Counted from the stretch's first letter, positions 25,429 to 34,307 are shown. The stretch is DNA of 64,000 nucleotides from Streptomyces sp. TRM68367 (GCF_014495685.1 NZ_JACTVI010000006.1:62001-126000); one strand, 5' to 3'. Translations and numbers: made by a program. Notes: generated by a model from the sequence alone, not told the origin.

Positions 25429-26340
25429 GTGGTTCCGGACGCCGACCGGCTGGCCGAGACACTCGTCGATCTGGGAGTTCCGCACGAGGACATCAATGCT
25501 CTCGTACGGATGGGGCGACGGGTGAGGGACGACCCTGAACTGCTGCGGTTCCTGGAGCACTCCGTCGAGGAACTCGTGCGGGACATGGGGGAGATCCGCG
25601 GCTCGATCGACCTGCCCGAGCTCGACTGGGCGTCCGGCGCCCTGCAACGCTTCTTCCCCCTGTACGTCCTGGTCGCGGCGCTGCCCGCCGTGCGGGCCCA
25701 CCACCGGGAGCGGGGCATTCTGCCGGAGGTCACCCGGCGCACCCTGGCCGACGCCGGCCGCAACGTCGCCGCGCACCGTCGGCGGTACGGCACGGGCGGG
25801 ATGCTGCACCCGCGGTGGCTGACGCTGCACTTCCACGGCGAGCTGTACCAGCTGGGGCGACTGCAGTTCCAGCGCGGCCGGATCGGCCGGTGGACGAGCG
25901 ACTCCATCGCGGCGGAGGGCCTTCCCCTCGGACCCGGTGACCTCGGTCTGGGCGTGCACATCCCCGCCTTTCTCGGACCGCTGACCCCTGAGGCCTGCGA
26001 GCGTTCCCTCGCGCTGGCGCGGGAGTTCTTCGCCCGCCACTATCCCGAGGAGCCCTACCAAGTGGCGACCTGCGGCTCCTGGCTGCTCGATCCCCAGCTG
26101 AAGCGGTACCTCCCGGAGGATTCCAACATCGTCCGCTTCCAGGAACGCTTCCGGATCAGCCAGGTGCCGGCGGAGCCCGAGGACGGGACGCCGCTCCGCT
26201 TCGTCTTCGGCGCCGATGACGGGCCGCTGGACCGGCTGCCCCGCCGCACCCGCCTGGAGCGGGCCCTCGTGGACCACCTGCGGGGCGGAGGGCACTGGTA
26301 CGCCGGGCGCTCGAACTGGCCGGGGCTGTCGCCCTGTTGA
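25429..26340 (+). CDS. Acyltransferase-like protein (N-acyltransferase N-domain plus GNAT-like C-domain)
   Basis: 303-aa cytoplasmic protein. The N-terminal helical half (RLAETLVDLGVPHEDINALV; DLPELDWASGALQRFFPLYV) and the C-terminal half (LGPGDLGLGVHIPAFLGPLT; YQVATCGSWLLDPQLKRYLP; NIVRFQERFRI) match the actinobacterial family annotated as acyltransferase domain-containing. The C-domain has a GNAT-like fold in that family. Start GTG 25429 lies behind GAGGGGGG. Substrate not inferable. A TTG-started membrane protein gene overlaps its stop by 4 bp, suggesting coupled translation. Confidence 0.75.
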   Translation: MVPDADRLAETLVDLGVPHEDINALVRMGRRVRDDPELLRFLEHSVEELVRDMGEIRGSIDLPELDWASGALQRFFPLYVLVAALPAVRAHHRERGILPEVTRRTLADAGRNVAAHRRRYGTGGMLHPRWLTLHFHGELYQLGRLQFQRGRIGRWTSDSIAAEGLPLGPGDLGLGVHIPAFLGPLTPEACERSLALAREFFARHYPEEPYQVATCGSWLLDPQLKRYLPEDSNIVRFQERFRISQVPAEPEDGTPLRFVFGADDGPLDRLPRRTRLERALVDHLRGGGHWYAGRSNWPGLSPC

Positions 26341-26534
26341 TCCCGGTGTTGCAGTCGGTGGCGGCGATGGCGCTGAGCGCGCTGATGGTGGGCGCGTTCG
26401 TCGTCCAGATCACCGCCTTCGACGGGGGGTACGCGGCGACGCCGCTCATCCTGATCGTCCCGCTCGCCCTCATAGCCTGGGCGAGACGCGCCCACAACGC
26501 CGACCTGCTGCGCCTCCTGCGGCGACGGTCCTGA
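26337..26534 (+). CDS. Small two-helix membrane protein
   Basis: 65 aa starting at a TTG that overlaps the TGA of the preceding gene (TTGA), a common coupling arrangement. Two hydrophobic segments (LQSVAAMALSALMVGAFVV; TPLILIVPLALIAWA) are joined by FDGGYA, with a basic tail RRAHNADLLRLLRRRS. No family recognised. The positive tail predicts both ends in the cytoplasm or an N-out/C-in arrangement, which I cannot decide. Hydropathy and overlap make it plausible as a real gene. Confidence 0.6.
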   Translation: MIPVLQSVAAMALSALMVGAFVVQITAFDGGYAATPLILIVPLALIAWARRAHNADLLRLLRRRS

Positions 26535-26574
26535 CGACGGGACGCGCCGTACAGCACCGGTCCGCGATCAGGAT

Positions 26575-27138
26575 TCACGACCTCGGTGTACGGCCCCGGC
26601 TTTCGGAACCCCCGCCGGGGCCGCTCGGTCCGCCGAACCCGCCCGGCGCACCGGACCCGCCCGGGCCGCCCAACCCGCCCAGAGCGCGCAGGCGTTCCAG
26701 TTCACGGCGGTCCCGCTTGGTCGGCCGGCCGGCGCCGCGGTCGCGGATGCCGGCGGGAGCGACCGCCTCGCGGGGCGGGGGCGGCGGGGAGTTGTCGATG
26801 TAGCACTGGGCGGCCACGGGGGCGCCGACCCGCTTGCGGATCAGGCGCTTGACGACGACGATCCGCTCCCGGCCCTCGTGCCGTAGCCGCACCTCGTCTC
26901 CGACCCGGACCGAGTGGGCGGGCTTGACCCGTTCGCCGTTCAACCGGACATGGCCGCCCTTGCAGGCGGTGGCGGCGAGGGAACGGGTCTTGAGCAGACG
27001 TACGGACCAGATCCAGCTGTCGATGCGGACGGACTCGCCGTTCTGCGGCCCGGCCGCCTCGGCGGCGGCGATCGCGGCCGCGACCTTCGGGTCCGGGGGA
27101 GTGCCGTCCTTCTTGTCGTCCGCACCTGCTTCAGCCAT
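26575..27138 (-). CDS. S4-domain RNA-binding protein (Hsp15-like)
   Basis: 187 aa. The S4 domain covers about residues 38-100: SVRIDSWIWSVRLLKTRSLA, then CKGGHVRLNGERVKPAHSVR and VGDEVRLRHEGRERIVVVKR. This is the architecture of Hsp15/RqcH-associated S4 proteins that bind rRNA or peptidyl-tRNA-50S complexes. A Gly/Pro-rich disordered tail of about 50 residues follows. ATG 27138 is chosen because an Ala/Asp-rich leader and the S4 fold follow; upstream frame lacks a good start. Divergent from the ArsR-type gene. Confidence 0.85.
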   Translation of the reverse strand: MAEAGADDKKDGTPPDPKVAAAIAAAEAAGPQNGESVRIDSWIWSVRLLKTRSLAATACKGGHVRLNGERVKPAHSVRVGDEVRLRHEGRERIVVVKRLIRKRVGAPVAAQCYIDNSPPPPPREAVAPAGIRDRGAGRPTKRDRRELERLRALGGLGGPGGSGAPGGFGGPSGPGGGSESRGRTPRS

Positions 27139-27187
27139 GCCCCCGACCTTAGTCCGCCGAGAGTCCTCGGCGTCTTCTGCCAAAGAG

Positions 27188-27213
27188 ATTTTCCAAAAAT
27201 ACTTTTGGAGAAT
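27188..27213. promoter_or_regulatory. Candidate operator of the ArsR-type regulator
   Basis: TCCAAAA (27192-27198), 4-bp spacer, TTTTGGA (27203-27209). Outward pairing extends to ATT/AAT at 27188-27190 and 27211-27213. This is an isolated A/T-rich dyad 30 bp before the regulator's ATG. TTGGAG (27205-27210) and TACTCT (27227-27232) with a 16-bp spacer could form the promoter, so the dyad would overlap its -35. Confidence 0.55.
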
Positions 27214-27238
27214 GGTCGGGGCGGCCTACTCTCCCGTC

Positions 27239-27958
27239 ATGGTCAGCGAAGAGCACAGGCGCGTACTCGATCCGGAGCAGGACACGGCGGCTCTGAAGGC
27301 CCTCACACACCCCCTGCGCATCCAGCTTCTCGGATTGCTGCGACTGGACGGCCCGGCCACCGCGAGTGAGCTGGCCGCCCGGACCGGGGAATCCTCGGCG
27401 TCGACCAGTTATCACCTGCGCGTGCTGGCGAAGTACGCGTTCATCGCCGAGGCCGAACACCGGGACAGCCGGGAGCGCCGCTGGCGCGCGCTGCACGCCG
27501 TCACCGCCTGGAGCAACGCGGCGATGGAGTCCTCCGCGGCGGGTCGCGCCTTCGTCGGCCTGGCACGGAGGCGCCAGATCGAGCACCTGGAGGAGTCCGT
27601 CGCCAGGTACGAGGCGGACGTGGCCGACGGGCGGCTGGGCCAGGAGTGGCTGGAGTCGTCCGGGATCGGCGACTCGATGACCCGGCTGACGCCCCACTCT
27701 CTGGCCGAGCTGCGGGAGTCGTACGACCGCAAGCTGGAGGAACTGGCCGCCCGGGACGCCGACGATCCCCGCGCCGCGCAGATCATGCTCATCACCGCCC
27801 GCCTGCCGGTCGCCCCGCGCGTCCCCGACCCGGACCCGGGAACGGGAAAGCCGTCCGCCGATGAGCCGGACACCCCGGCCGACCCGGAGCCGGGCCCACC
27901 GGCCGCCGCAGGCCCGGAGACCCCCGACACTCCCACCGCCCCGGAGAACCTCTCGTGA
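27239..27958 (+). CDS. ArsR-type winged helix-turn-helix regulator
   Basis: 239-aa DNA-binding regulator. Winged helix at residues 12-90: [40 protein letters not shown] (recognition helix), [12 protein letters not shown] (wing). A helical middle follows, then a Pro-rich acidic tail (about 190-239) that looks disordered. It overlaps the MFS gene by 4 bp (GTGA), so it very likely controls that transporter. No metal-binding cysteines are present, so metal sensing is unlikely and an organic ligand is a guess. The dyad at 27192-27209 is the probable autoregulatory site. Confidence 0.87.
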   Translation: MVSEEHRRVLDPEQDTAALKALTHPLRIQLLGLLRLDGPATASELAARTGESSASTSYHLRVLAKYAFIAEAEHRDSRERRWRALHAVTAWSNAAMESSAAGRAFVGLARRRQIEHLEESVARYEADVADGRLGQEWLESSGIGDSMTRLTPHSLAELRESYDRKLEELAARDADDPRAAQIMLITARLPVAPRVPDPDPGTGKPSADEPDTPADPEPGPPAAAGPETPDTPTAPENLS

Positions 27959-29301
27959 CCGGCTTACCGGACGACCTCCGGACCGCCCGGCGCCGCTACG
28001 TCACGGTCTGCGTGCTGTTCTGGCTGCCCGCGGGCCTGACCATCGCCCCGCTGATCCTGCTGTTCTCGGAACGCGGGATGACTCTCGCGGCCATCGCCGG
28101 GTTCTTCGCCGCGCATTCCCTGACCGTCGCCGCACTGGAGCTGCCCACCGGCGGACTGTCCGACGTCACCGGCCGCCGTACCGTCCTGGCCGCCGCGGGC
28201 CTGCTGAACCTGACCGCGCTCGCCCTCCTGGGACTGGGCAGCACCGCCTGGGTGCTCACCCTCGGCATGGTCTTCCTGGGCACGGGCCGTGCCCTGGCCA
28301 GCGGCTCCGCCGAGGCCTGGTACGTCGACACCGTCCAGGCGTGCCACGGCCCCGGCGCCGACCTGCGCACGGGACTGGCCCGCGGCGGCACGGCGACCTC
28401 CGCCGCGCTCGCGGCCGGCACCCTGTTCGGCGGCACCCTGCCCTGGCTGCTCGGCCTGGGCCCCGACCTCGGCGCCCGCCTGAGGGAGGTGACGTCGGGG
28501 GCGGTGCCGCCGCTCGCGGTTCCCGTCCTGCTCGGGGCCGCGATCGAGATCTCGTTCGTGGCGTACGTCCTGACCGCGCTGAGCGAGCCGCCCCGCCCGG
28601 CGGCCACCCTGCGTTCGGTGCTGCGTGGGATCCCGGCGACCATCGCGGATGGACTGCTCCTGGGCGGACGCGACGCCCTGGTGCGGCGGGTGCTGCTCAG
28701 CGCCGGAGCCGCGGGCAGCGTCTACGCCGCGATCGAACTGCTCACGCCGGGCCGCGCCGTGGCCGTGACCGGCGCGTCCGAGTCGGGGGCGGTGCTCTAC
28801 GCCGGGCTGGCCTGCGCCGGTTACGTCTGCTCCGGCGTCGGCAGCCACCTCGCCCCGCTCACCGCTTGGCTCGCGGGCAGCGGCGAGCGGGCGGTGCTGG
28901 TCGGGCTGGGCGCCGGCGCGAGCGGCATGCTGCTGCTCGGCGCCACCGCGCGCACCACGGACCCGGTGTTCATGGCCCTCGCGGTCCTCGGCTTCGGCCT
29001 GGTCTACCTCGGCCTCGGCGCGGCGAGCCCGAACAAGAACGACCTGCTGCACCGCCGGGTCACCGCGGCGGGCCGCGCCACCGCGCTGTCCGTGCAGTCC
29101 CTCGCCCTGCAGCTGGTCGCTGCCCTGTCCGGCCTGGTCTTCGGCGCCTTCCCGCCCGGCCCGCTGCCCTGGCTGCTGGCGGGAGCCGCCCTGCTGTGCG
29201 CGGCCCTGCTGTGGCTCCGCCGTACCGAGCCGCCCGCGACCGCGCCCACCGCCCCACACCCCGACTCCGGCAGGGCGCCGGAGCCTACGGTGGACACATG
29301 A
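27955..29301 (+). CDS. MFS transporter
   Basis: 448-aa major facilitator with about 12 hydrophobic helices. The loop 2-3 signature is present as [20 protein letters not shown] (residues 63-82). Start is the GTG overlapping the regulator stop; [20 protein letters not shown] places a basic N-terminus in the cytoplasm. Substrate unknown; physical coupling to an ArsR-type repressor suggests regulated efflux of a toxic or signalling compound. It overlaps the uracil-DNA glycosylase gene by 4 bp (ATGA). Confidence 0.88.
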   Translation: MTGLPDDLRTARRRYVTVCVLFWLPAGLTIAPLILLFSERGMTLAAIAGFFAAHSLTVAALELPTGGLSDVTGRRTVLAAAGLLNLTALALLGLGSTAWVLTLGMVFLGTGRALASGSAEAWYVDTVQACHGPGADLRTGLARGGTATSAALAAGTLFGGTLPWLLGLGPDLGARLREVTSGAVPPLAVPVLLGAAIEISFVAYVLTALSEPPRPAATLRSVLRGIPATIADGLLLGGRDALVRRVLLSAGAAGSVYAAIELLTPGRAVAVTGASESGAVLYAGLACAGYVCSGVGSHLAPLTAWLAGSGERAVLVGLGAGASGMLLLGATARTTDPVFMALAVLGFGLVYLGLGAASPNKNDLLHRRVTAAGRATALSVQSLALQLVAALSGLVFGAFPPGPLPWLLAGAALLCAALLWLRRTEPPATAPTAPHPDSGRAPEPTVDT

Positions 29302-30038
29302 CCACCAGCGGCCTGCCCGGCCTTGACCACCGGATCGCGGACTGCCGTGCCTGCCCGCGGCTGGTCGCCTGGCGCGAGGAGGTGGCCCGCACCAAACGCG
29401 CCGCCTTCGCCGACTGGTCGTACTGGGGCCGGCCGGTGCCGGGCTTCGGGCCGCCGGACGCGCGCCTGCTGGTCATCGGCCTCGCCCCCGCCGCGCACGG
29501 CGGCAACCGCACCGGCCGCATGTTCACCGGCGACCGCTCCGGGGACGTGCTGTACCAGGCCCTGTACGACGAGGGCCTAGCCTCGCAGCCCACCTCCGTC
29601 AGTGCGGACGACGGCCTGGAGCTGTACGGCGTGCGCATCACCTCGCCCGTGCACTGCGCCCCGCCCGCCAACAAGCCCACTCCGGGGGAGCGGGACACCT
29701 GCCGCTCCTGGCTCGTGCAGGAGCTGCGGCTGCTGCGGCCGACGATGCGGGCCGCCGTCGTCCTCGGCGCCTTCGGCTGGCAGGCCGCGCTGCCCGCGTT
29801 CGCCGAGGCGGGCTGGACCGTGCCCCGGCCCCGCCCCGCCTTCGGCCACGGCGCCCACGTGACCCTCAACGCGCCCGACGCCTCGGACGGCCCCGCCGGC
29901 CTGGACCTCTTCGGCTGCTTCCACGTCAGCCAGCGCAACACCTTCACCGGCCGCCTCACCCCCGCGATGCTGCGGGAGACGCTGCGTACGGCGGCCGAGG
30001 CGGCCGGGGCGGGAGGCGAAAGCACCCCGCGCACCTAG
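29298..30038 (+). CDS. Family 5 (UDGb-type) uracil-DNA glycosylase
   Basis: Base-excision repair glycosylase, 246 aa. Iron-sulfur cysteines appear as DCRACPRL (Cys16, Cys19) with partners further on ([17 protein letters not shown]). The catalytic region is [20 protein letters not shown], in which Ala replaces the Asp/Asn of other UDG families, a mark of family 5. The C-terminal motif [15 protein letters not shown] holds the conserved His. Start ATG 29298 overlaps the MFS stop. It is an unusual third member of an ArsR-MFS operon. Its TAG stop shares a CTAG with the convergent GntR gene. Confidence 0.88.
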   Translation: MTTSGLPGLDHRIADCRACPRLVAWREEVARTKRAAFADWSYWGRPVPGFGPPDARLLVIGLAPAAHGGNRTGRMFTGDRSGDVLYQALYDEGLASQPTSVSADDGLELYGVRITSPVHCAPPANKPTPGERDTCRSWLVQELRLLRPTMRAAVVLGAFGWQAALPAFAEAGWTVPRPRPAFGHGAHVTLNAPDASDGPAGLDLFGCFHVSQRNTFTGRLTPAMLRETLRTAAEAAGAGGESTPRT

Positions 30039-30694
30039 GGCAGCTCGGCCTCCTCGCCGAACAACTGCCGTACCGTCGACCGGTAGTTGGTCCGCACGTG
30101 GGCACGCGCGTGCGTGCGGGCCCGGTCCGGGTCGCCGGAGGCGATCGCCTCGTACAACTCGCGGTGTTCCACGAGGAGCTGGGGCCACTCCTCGTTGCGC
30201 CGGGTCATCCAGCGCAGCCTGCCCGCGACCGGTTCCAGCGCGTTGGTCAGCAGGCCGTTGCCCGCCATGGCCACGATGCGGTCGTGCAGCCGGCTGTTGA
30301 CGTCCGTGATCATCTCGGCGTCCCCCGCCTCGGTGGCGTCGGCCGCGTCGTCGAGGAGCCGCTCGACCTCGGCCAGATCCTGCGGCGTCGCCTTGACCGC
30401 CGCGAGTCCGGCCGCGTAGACCTCCAGCGCCTCCCGCAGCTCGAAAAGCTCCTCGACATCGGTCGGGGTGAGCCGCCGCACGACCGCGCGGCGCGGTGTC
30501 TCGAAGTGGACGAAGCCCTCGGCGACCAGCGCCCGGATCGCCTCCCGGACCGGCACGCGCGAGACCCCGTAGCGCTCCGCCAGCTCGCGTTCGACCAGGC
30601 GTTCGCCGGGGCGCAGTCGGCCCGCGATGATCTCCTGCCGCACCTCGCCCAGAACGCGTTCGCGCACCGCCCCGAGCGGTTCGATCGTCGTCAT
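30035..30694 (-). CDS. GntR-family (FCD/FadR-type) transcriptional regulator
   Basis: 219 aa. N-terminal winged helix (residues 8-70): [41 protein letters not shown]-terminal FCD ligand-binding domain (80-205) with [17 protein letters not shown] and the His-containing [20 protein letters not shown] and [20 protein letters not shown], which form the metal/ligand site of the family. ATG 30694 has GAGG 9 bases upstream. It is divergent from the NCS1 transporter gene, with a 26-bp palindrome between them matching the FadR-type core, so it probably represses that operon. Ligand may be a nucleobase or hydantoin degradation product. Confidence 0.92.
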   Translation of the reverse strand: MTTIEPLGAVRERVLGEVRQEIIAGRLRPGERLVERELAERYGVSRVPVREAIRALVAEGFVHFETPRRAVVRRLTPTDVEELFELREALEVYAAGLAAVKATPQDLAEVERLLDDAADATEAGDAEMITDVNSRLHDRIVAMAGNGLLTNALEPVAGRLRWMTRRNEEWPQLLVEHRELYEAIASGDPDRARTHARAHVRTNYRSTVRQLFGEEAELP

Positions 30695-30781
30695 GGGGCC
30701 CATCCTCGCCGACTCGGGGTGCGATTTACCGAGCGTTAACAACAACGACATCGGTCGGAACGGTTGACGGCGGGACCATGT

Positions 30782-30815
30782 GCGCAGTTTGGTATACCAA
30801 ACTGCGCTGCATAAT
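30782..30815 (+). promoter_or_regulatory. 26-bp perfect palindromic operator overlapping the NCS1 promoter
   Basis: Bases 30782-30807 form a perfect palindrome with centre TTTGGTATACCAAA and arms GCGCAG/CTGCGC. The core TGGTATACCA fits the consensus of FadR-type GntR regulators. CATAAT at 30810-30815 is a good -10 hexamer, so a -35 would fall inside the palindrome. Bound regulator would block RNA polymerase. Confidence 0.75.
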
Positions 30816-30856
30816 CAGTTCTCCCCCTCCTCCGTCCCCTCGCTCAGGGAGGCCCC

Positions 30857-32320
30857 GTGTCCCTCGCCGACCGTGCCGAAGCCTCCGGCACACCCGCGTT
30901 CGTCCCAGATCCCCGGCTCACCAACGAAGACCTCGCGCCCGCCAAGAAGCGCACCTGGAAGGTCTTCGACCTGTTCGCCATGTGGATGTCCGACGTCCAC
31001 AACCTTGGTAACTACACGTTCGCCGCCGGCCTGCTCTTCCTCGGCATGAACGTCTGGCAGATCTTCACGTCTCTGCTCGTCGGCTTCGTGATCATTTACA
31101 TCGGCATGAACTGGATGGGCAAGATCGGGCAGCGCCACGGTGTGCCGTTCCCCGTCGTCAGCCGTATCTCCTTCGGCATCTGGGGCGCGAACATCCCCGC
31201 GCTGATCAGGGCCGTCATCGCCATCATGTGGTACGGCATCCAGACCTACCTGGCCTCCGTCGCCGTCAACGTGATGCTGCTGGCGGCCTGGCCGGGCCTG
31301 AAGTCCTGGACGCACAGCTCCTTCCTGGGGCTCGACGCGCTCGGCTGGGTCTCCTTCATCGCGCTGTGGCTGGTCCAGGCGGCGATCATCAGCCGGGGCA
31401 TGGAGTCGGTGCGCAAGTTCCAGGACTTCTGCGGGCCCGCGATCTGGCTGGTGATGATCGCGCTGGCCGTGTGGATCCTCGCCAAGGCCGGCTGGACGAT
31501 CTCCCTCACCTCGACCCCGCACCCGGTCTCCGTGGGCGAGCAGTGGCGCCAGTGGTTCGGCGCGATCGGACTGGTGCTCGCCACCTACGGCACGCTGATG
31601 CTCAACTTCTGCGACTTCTCCCGCTTCGCACCCGACTTCAAGACCGTCAGGCGCGGCAACTTCTGGGGCCTGCCCATCAACTCGACGGCCTTCGTGATCG
31701 TGTCCGTCATCGTGACGGCGGGCGCGTACGAGGTGTTCGGCAAGGAGATCACCGACCCCGCCTACCTGGTCGCTGAGATCGGCAACACCTGGGTGCTGGT
31801 GCTGGGCGCGCTGACCTTCGCCATCGCCACCATGGGCGTCAACATCGTCGCCAACTTCGTCTCACCGGCGTACGACCTCGCCAACGTCTGGCCGCAAAAG
31901 ATCACCTTCAAGGTCGGCGGCATGATCAGCACCGTCGCGGCGCTGGTGGTCACCCCCTGGAACCTCTTCTCGAACCCCACCGTGGTCAACTACTTCCTCG
32001 GCGGCCTCGGCGCCTTCCTGGGCCCGCTGTTCGGCGTCATCATGGTCGACTACTACTGGGTCAAGCGCGGCCGCGTTAACGTGGACGAGCTGTTCGACGG
32101 CGCGCCCGGCTCCCGCTACTACTACCGCAAGGGCGTCAACCCCAAGGCGCTGTGGGCGTTCCTGCCGACGGCGGCGGTCTCGGCGATGCTCGCGCTGGTG
32201 AAGGCGTTCAGCGACGTGGCGCCGTACTCCTGGTTCATCGGGACCGCCCTGGCGGCCGTGCTGTACGCGGCGCTGTGCCGCAGCGAGCGGATGGCTGTTT
32301 CCCGGCCGGTGGAGGTCTGA
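30857..32320 (+). CDS. NCS1-family nucleobase/hydantoin/allantoin transporter
   Basis: 487-aa cation symporter with about 12 transmembrane helices, related to Mhp1 and PucI. N-terminal NEDLAPAKKRTWKVFDLFAM and WMSDVHNLGNYTFAAGLLFL are characteristic, as are RISFGIWGANIPALIRAVIA and MWYGIQTYLAS. The GTG at 30857 has AGGGAGG upstream. The racemase-superfamily gene follows 5 bp after the stop. Partner gene and GntR control suggest uptake of a hydantoin, allantoin or similar ring compound; exact substrate is inference. Confidence 0.92.
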   Translation: MSLADRAEASGTPAFVPDPRLTNEDLAPAKKRTWKVFDLFAMWMSDVHNLGNYTFAAGLLFLGMNVWQIFTSLLVGFVIIYIGMNWMGKIGQRHGVPFPVVSRISFGIWGANIPALIRAVIAIMWYGIQTYLASVAVNVMLLAAWPGLKSWTHSSFLGLDALGWVSFIALWLVQAAIISRGMESVRKFQDFCGPAIWLVMIALAVWILAKAGWTISLTSTPHPVSVGEQWRQWFGAIGLVLATYGTLMLNFCDFSRFAPDFKTVRRGNFWGLPINSTAFVIVSVIVTAGAYEVFGKEITDPAYLVAEIGNTWVLVLGALTFAIATMGVNIVANFVSPAYDLANVWPQKITFKVGGMISTVAALVVTPWNLFSNPTVVNYFLGGLGAFLGPLFGVIMVDYYWVKRGRVNVDELFDGAPGSRYYYRKGVNPKALWAFLPTAAVSAMLALVKAFSDVAPYSWFIGTALAAVLYAALCRSERMAVSRPVEV

Positions 32321-32325
32321 GAGAC

Positions 32326-33048
32326 GTGCGAATCGTCGTCACCAACTGCAACACCACGCAGGAGATGACCGAAGAGATCGTACGAGGTGCCCGGGCCGCC
32401 GCAGGTCCGGGCACCACCGTGACCGGGCTGACCCCCACCTGGGGGCCGGAGTCCGCGGAGGGCTGGCTCGACAGCTACCTGTCCGCCGCGGCCGTGCTGG
32501 ACGCCCTGCGCACGTACGAGGGGCCGTCGTACGACGCCGTCGTCATGGCCGGTTTCGGGGAGCACGGACGCGAGGGCGTCCGGGAGCTGGTCGACGTGCC
32601 GGTCGTCGACATCACGGAGGCCGCCGCGCACCTGGCCTGCCTGCTGGGGCGACGGTACGGCGTCGTCACCACCCTGGAACGCACCTGCGGGCAGATCGAG
32701 GACAGCCTGGAGACGGCAGGCGTGGGCCGCAACTGCGCCGCCGTCGTCGGCACCGGCCTGAGCGTCCTCGACCTCGGCGACGAGGAACGCACGGAGGCGG
32801 TCTTCCTGACGGCGGCCGAGCGGGCGTGCGCGGCGGGCGCCGAGGTCCTGGTGCTGGGCTGCGCCGGAATGACCGGGCTACAGCGGGCCCTGGGGGAGAA
32901 GCTGGGGATTCCGGTGGTCGACGGCGTCGGCGCGGCCGTGAAGCTCGCCGAGTCCCTGGTGGCGCTGGGCCTGACGACGAGCAGAACGGGGAGCTATGCG
33001 ACGCCGCTGCCGAAGCGGAGGGTGTGGGGACCGCCGCCACGGGGATGA
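32326..33048 (+). CDS. Asp/Glu/hydantoin racemase superfamily protein with one catalytic cysteine
   Basis: 240-aa cytoplasmic protein of the superfamily holding hydantoin/allantoin racemase, glutamate racemase, maleate isomerase and arylmalonate decarboxylase. The fold is clear: RIVVTNCNTTQEMTEEI at the start, DVPVVDITEAAAHLACLLG and RYGVVTTLERT. The second catalytic Cys is present (LVLGCAGMTG, Cys179). At the first, where racemases have ACFGDPG, this protein has MAGFGEHG with Gly76. Two-base racemisation should therefore be impaired. Arylmalonate decarboxylase has the same Gly/Cys pair. GTG 32326, 5 bp after the NCS1 transporter. True reaction unknown. Confidence 0.8.
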   Translation: MRIVVTNCNTTQEMTEEIVRGARAAAGPGTTVTGLTPTWGPESAEGWLDSYLSAAAVLDALRTYEGPSYDAVVMAGFGEHGREGVRELVDVPVVDITEAAAHLACLLGRRYGVVTTLERTCGQIEDSLETAGVGRNCAAVVGTGLSVLDLGDEERTEAVFLTAAERACAAGAEVLVLGCAGMTGLQRALGEKLGIPVVDGVGAAVKLAESLVALGLTTSRTGSYATPLPKRRVWGPPPRG

Positions 33049-33143
33049 CGCGGGGCCGTTGGCGACTCCCGGACGCCCGGGGCGCTGCACGGCTGGCCCA
33101 CGGACGCAGGAGGTACTACCGCTCGTCCAGGCCCGACGACGGC

Positions 33144-33608
33144 TCACGGACGCCACTCGTACCGCACGTCCGGCTCCCGTTCCTCGTTACCGCGGCCGTC
33201 CGTCCACTCGACGCCGACGAAGCCGTGCCGTTCGTAGAAGCGGTGGGCGGGCTTGTTGACCTGGAAGGTCCACAGGCTCAGCCCCTGCGGCGAACGCTCC
33301 TTGGCGAGCCGGACGAAACGGTCGCCGATCCCGCGCCCGCGCCACTCGGGGGCGAGGTACAGCTGGGACAACAGGCCGCCGTCGAGCACCATCACCCCGA
33401 CGATCGCCCGCGCTTCCGGGGTCTCGGCGACCCAGGTCTCCCGCAGCGGCACGAGCACCTGTCGGAAGTACGCCCGCACCTCCTCGTCGGACCGCGGCCG
33501 CACCACGCCCGGCAGGGCGGTGGCGAACGACCGCAGCCAGACGTCCGCCGCGGCGCCGGCGTCGGAAGCCGTGGCCCGGCGCAGGGCGACCGTCGACTCG
33601 CGGCTCAC
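33144..33608 (-). CDS. GNAT-family N-acetyltransferase
   Basis: 154 aa, single GNAT domain. Motif A binds acetyl-CoA pyrophosphate: LYLAPEWRGRGIGDRFVRLA (about residues 84-103, R-x-x-G-x-G). Motif B follows as LWTFQVNKPAHRFYERHGFV, with the Tyr that often acts as general acid. Substrate unknown. Its ATG overlaps the TGA of the RidA-like gene (ATGA), so the two are translationally coupled, RidA first. Confidence 0.88.
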   Translation of the reverse strand: MSRESTVALRRATASDAGAAADVWLRSFATALPGVVRPRSDEEVRAYFRQVLVPLRETWVAETPEARAIVGVMVLDGGLLSQLYLAPEWRGRGIGDRFVRLAKERSPQGLSLWTFQVNKPAHRFYERHGFVGVEWTDGRGNEEREPDVRYEWRP

Positions 33609-34018
33609 GCGCGCGGGTCCTCCGGTACGACGGCCGTCGCCGTGATCTCGACAAGCTGGCCAGGGTAGCCGAGGCAGGCCACGCCGAGCAGCGTCGACGA
33701 GTGCGGGCCGATGCTCAGGCCCGACGCCTCGACGACGTCCCAGACGGCGGACAGCACCGTCGGTTCGCCGCTCACGACGTACACGTCCGTCGACACGACA
33801 TGCGCCAAGTCCGTGCCGGCCGCGCGCAGTTGCTCACTGAGGTTGGCGATCACCTGCTCGGCCTGCCGTACCGGATCTCCCTCGCCCACCAGCCTGCCGT
33901 CGGCGTCGAGGGGGACGGAACCGGCGAGGAACGCCAGTTTCGTCCCCGCTTCGACGATCGTCGCGTGCGAGTAGGTGGGCGGCGGGAAGAGGCTGGGGAC
34001 GGTGACGCGGTGGATCAT
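33605..34018 (-). CDS. RidA/YjgF family protein
   Basis: 137-aa member of the Rid family, whose RidA branch hydrolyses reactive enamine/imine intermediates. Family features: LAFLAGSVPLDADGRLVGEG, VRQAEQVIANLSEQLRAAG and STLLGVACLGYPGQLVEITA. The Arg usually found as the catalytic R105 of RidA is not obvious here (the loop reads GVACLGYPG), so it may belong to a non-deaminase Rid subfamily. ATG 34018 is preferred to longer options because MIHRVTVPSLFPPPTYSHAT matches the family start. Upstream member of a pair with the GNAT gene. Confidence 0.83.
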   Translation of the reverse strand: MIHRVTVPSLFPPPTYSHATIVEAGTKLAFLAGSVPLDADGRLVGEGDPVRQAEQVIANLSEQLRAAGTDLAHVVSTDVYVVSGEPTVLSAVWDVVEASGLSIGPHSSTLLGVACLGYPGQLVEITATAVVPEDPRA

Positions 34019-34307
34019 GCGGGCTCCGGCTGCTCGGCGGGCGGTGGACAACACGCCGATCATGCGCGCCACCGTGCCGTCCACGCACCCGGATTTCGCT
34101 CTCCCCGCGGAGTGCACAGCCGTATGTTGTCCGCATCGATCCGGCGAGCAAGACCGGCTCGCTGCGCACGGTCTGGACGAAGCAGTGCGCTAACTCCTCC
34201 ATGCGGCGGGTCTGCGGTGTAGTCATCTCGATCTCCCCCGTGACGCTGAGTGATGACTCCATTGATAGCGCACGCCACTGACAATCGGCCTGAGCGGGGA
34301 GATGACC
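34019..34307. other. Intergenic region with a short TTA-containing frame
   Basis: On the minus strand an ATG at 34226 follows a strong ribosome binding site (GGGGGAGATCGAG) and opens MTTPQTRRMEELAHCFVQTV. This includes a TTA leucine codon at position 12, the codon read by the bldA tRNA in Streptomyces. The frame continues into the antisense phase of ridA and loses protein character after about 30-50 residues, so it may be a tiny gene or the head of a lost one. Confidence 0.3.

Noticed and set aside
34060..34284. 74-codon minus-strand frame upstream of ridA
   Set aside because: No ribosome binding site and a Pro/Arg-rich translation; it competes with the better-initiated frame at 34226.
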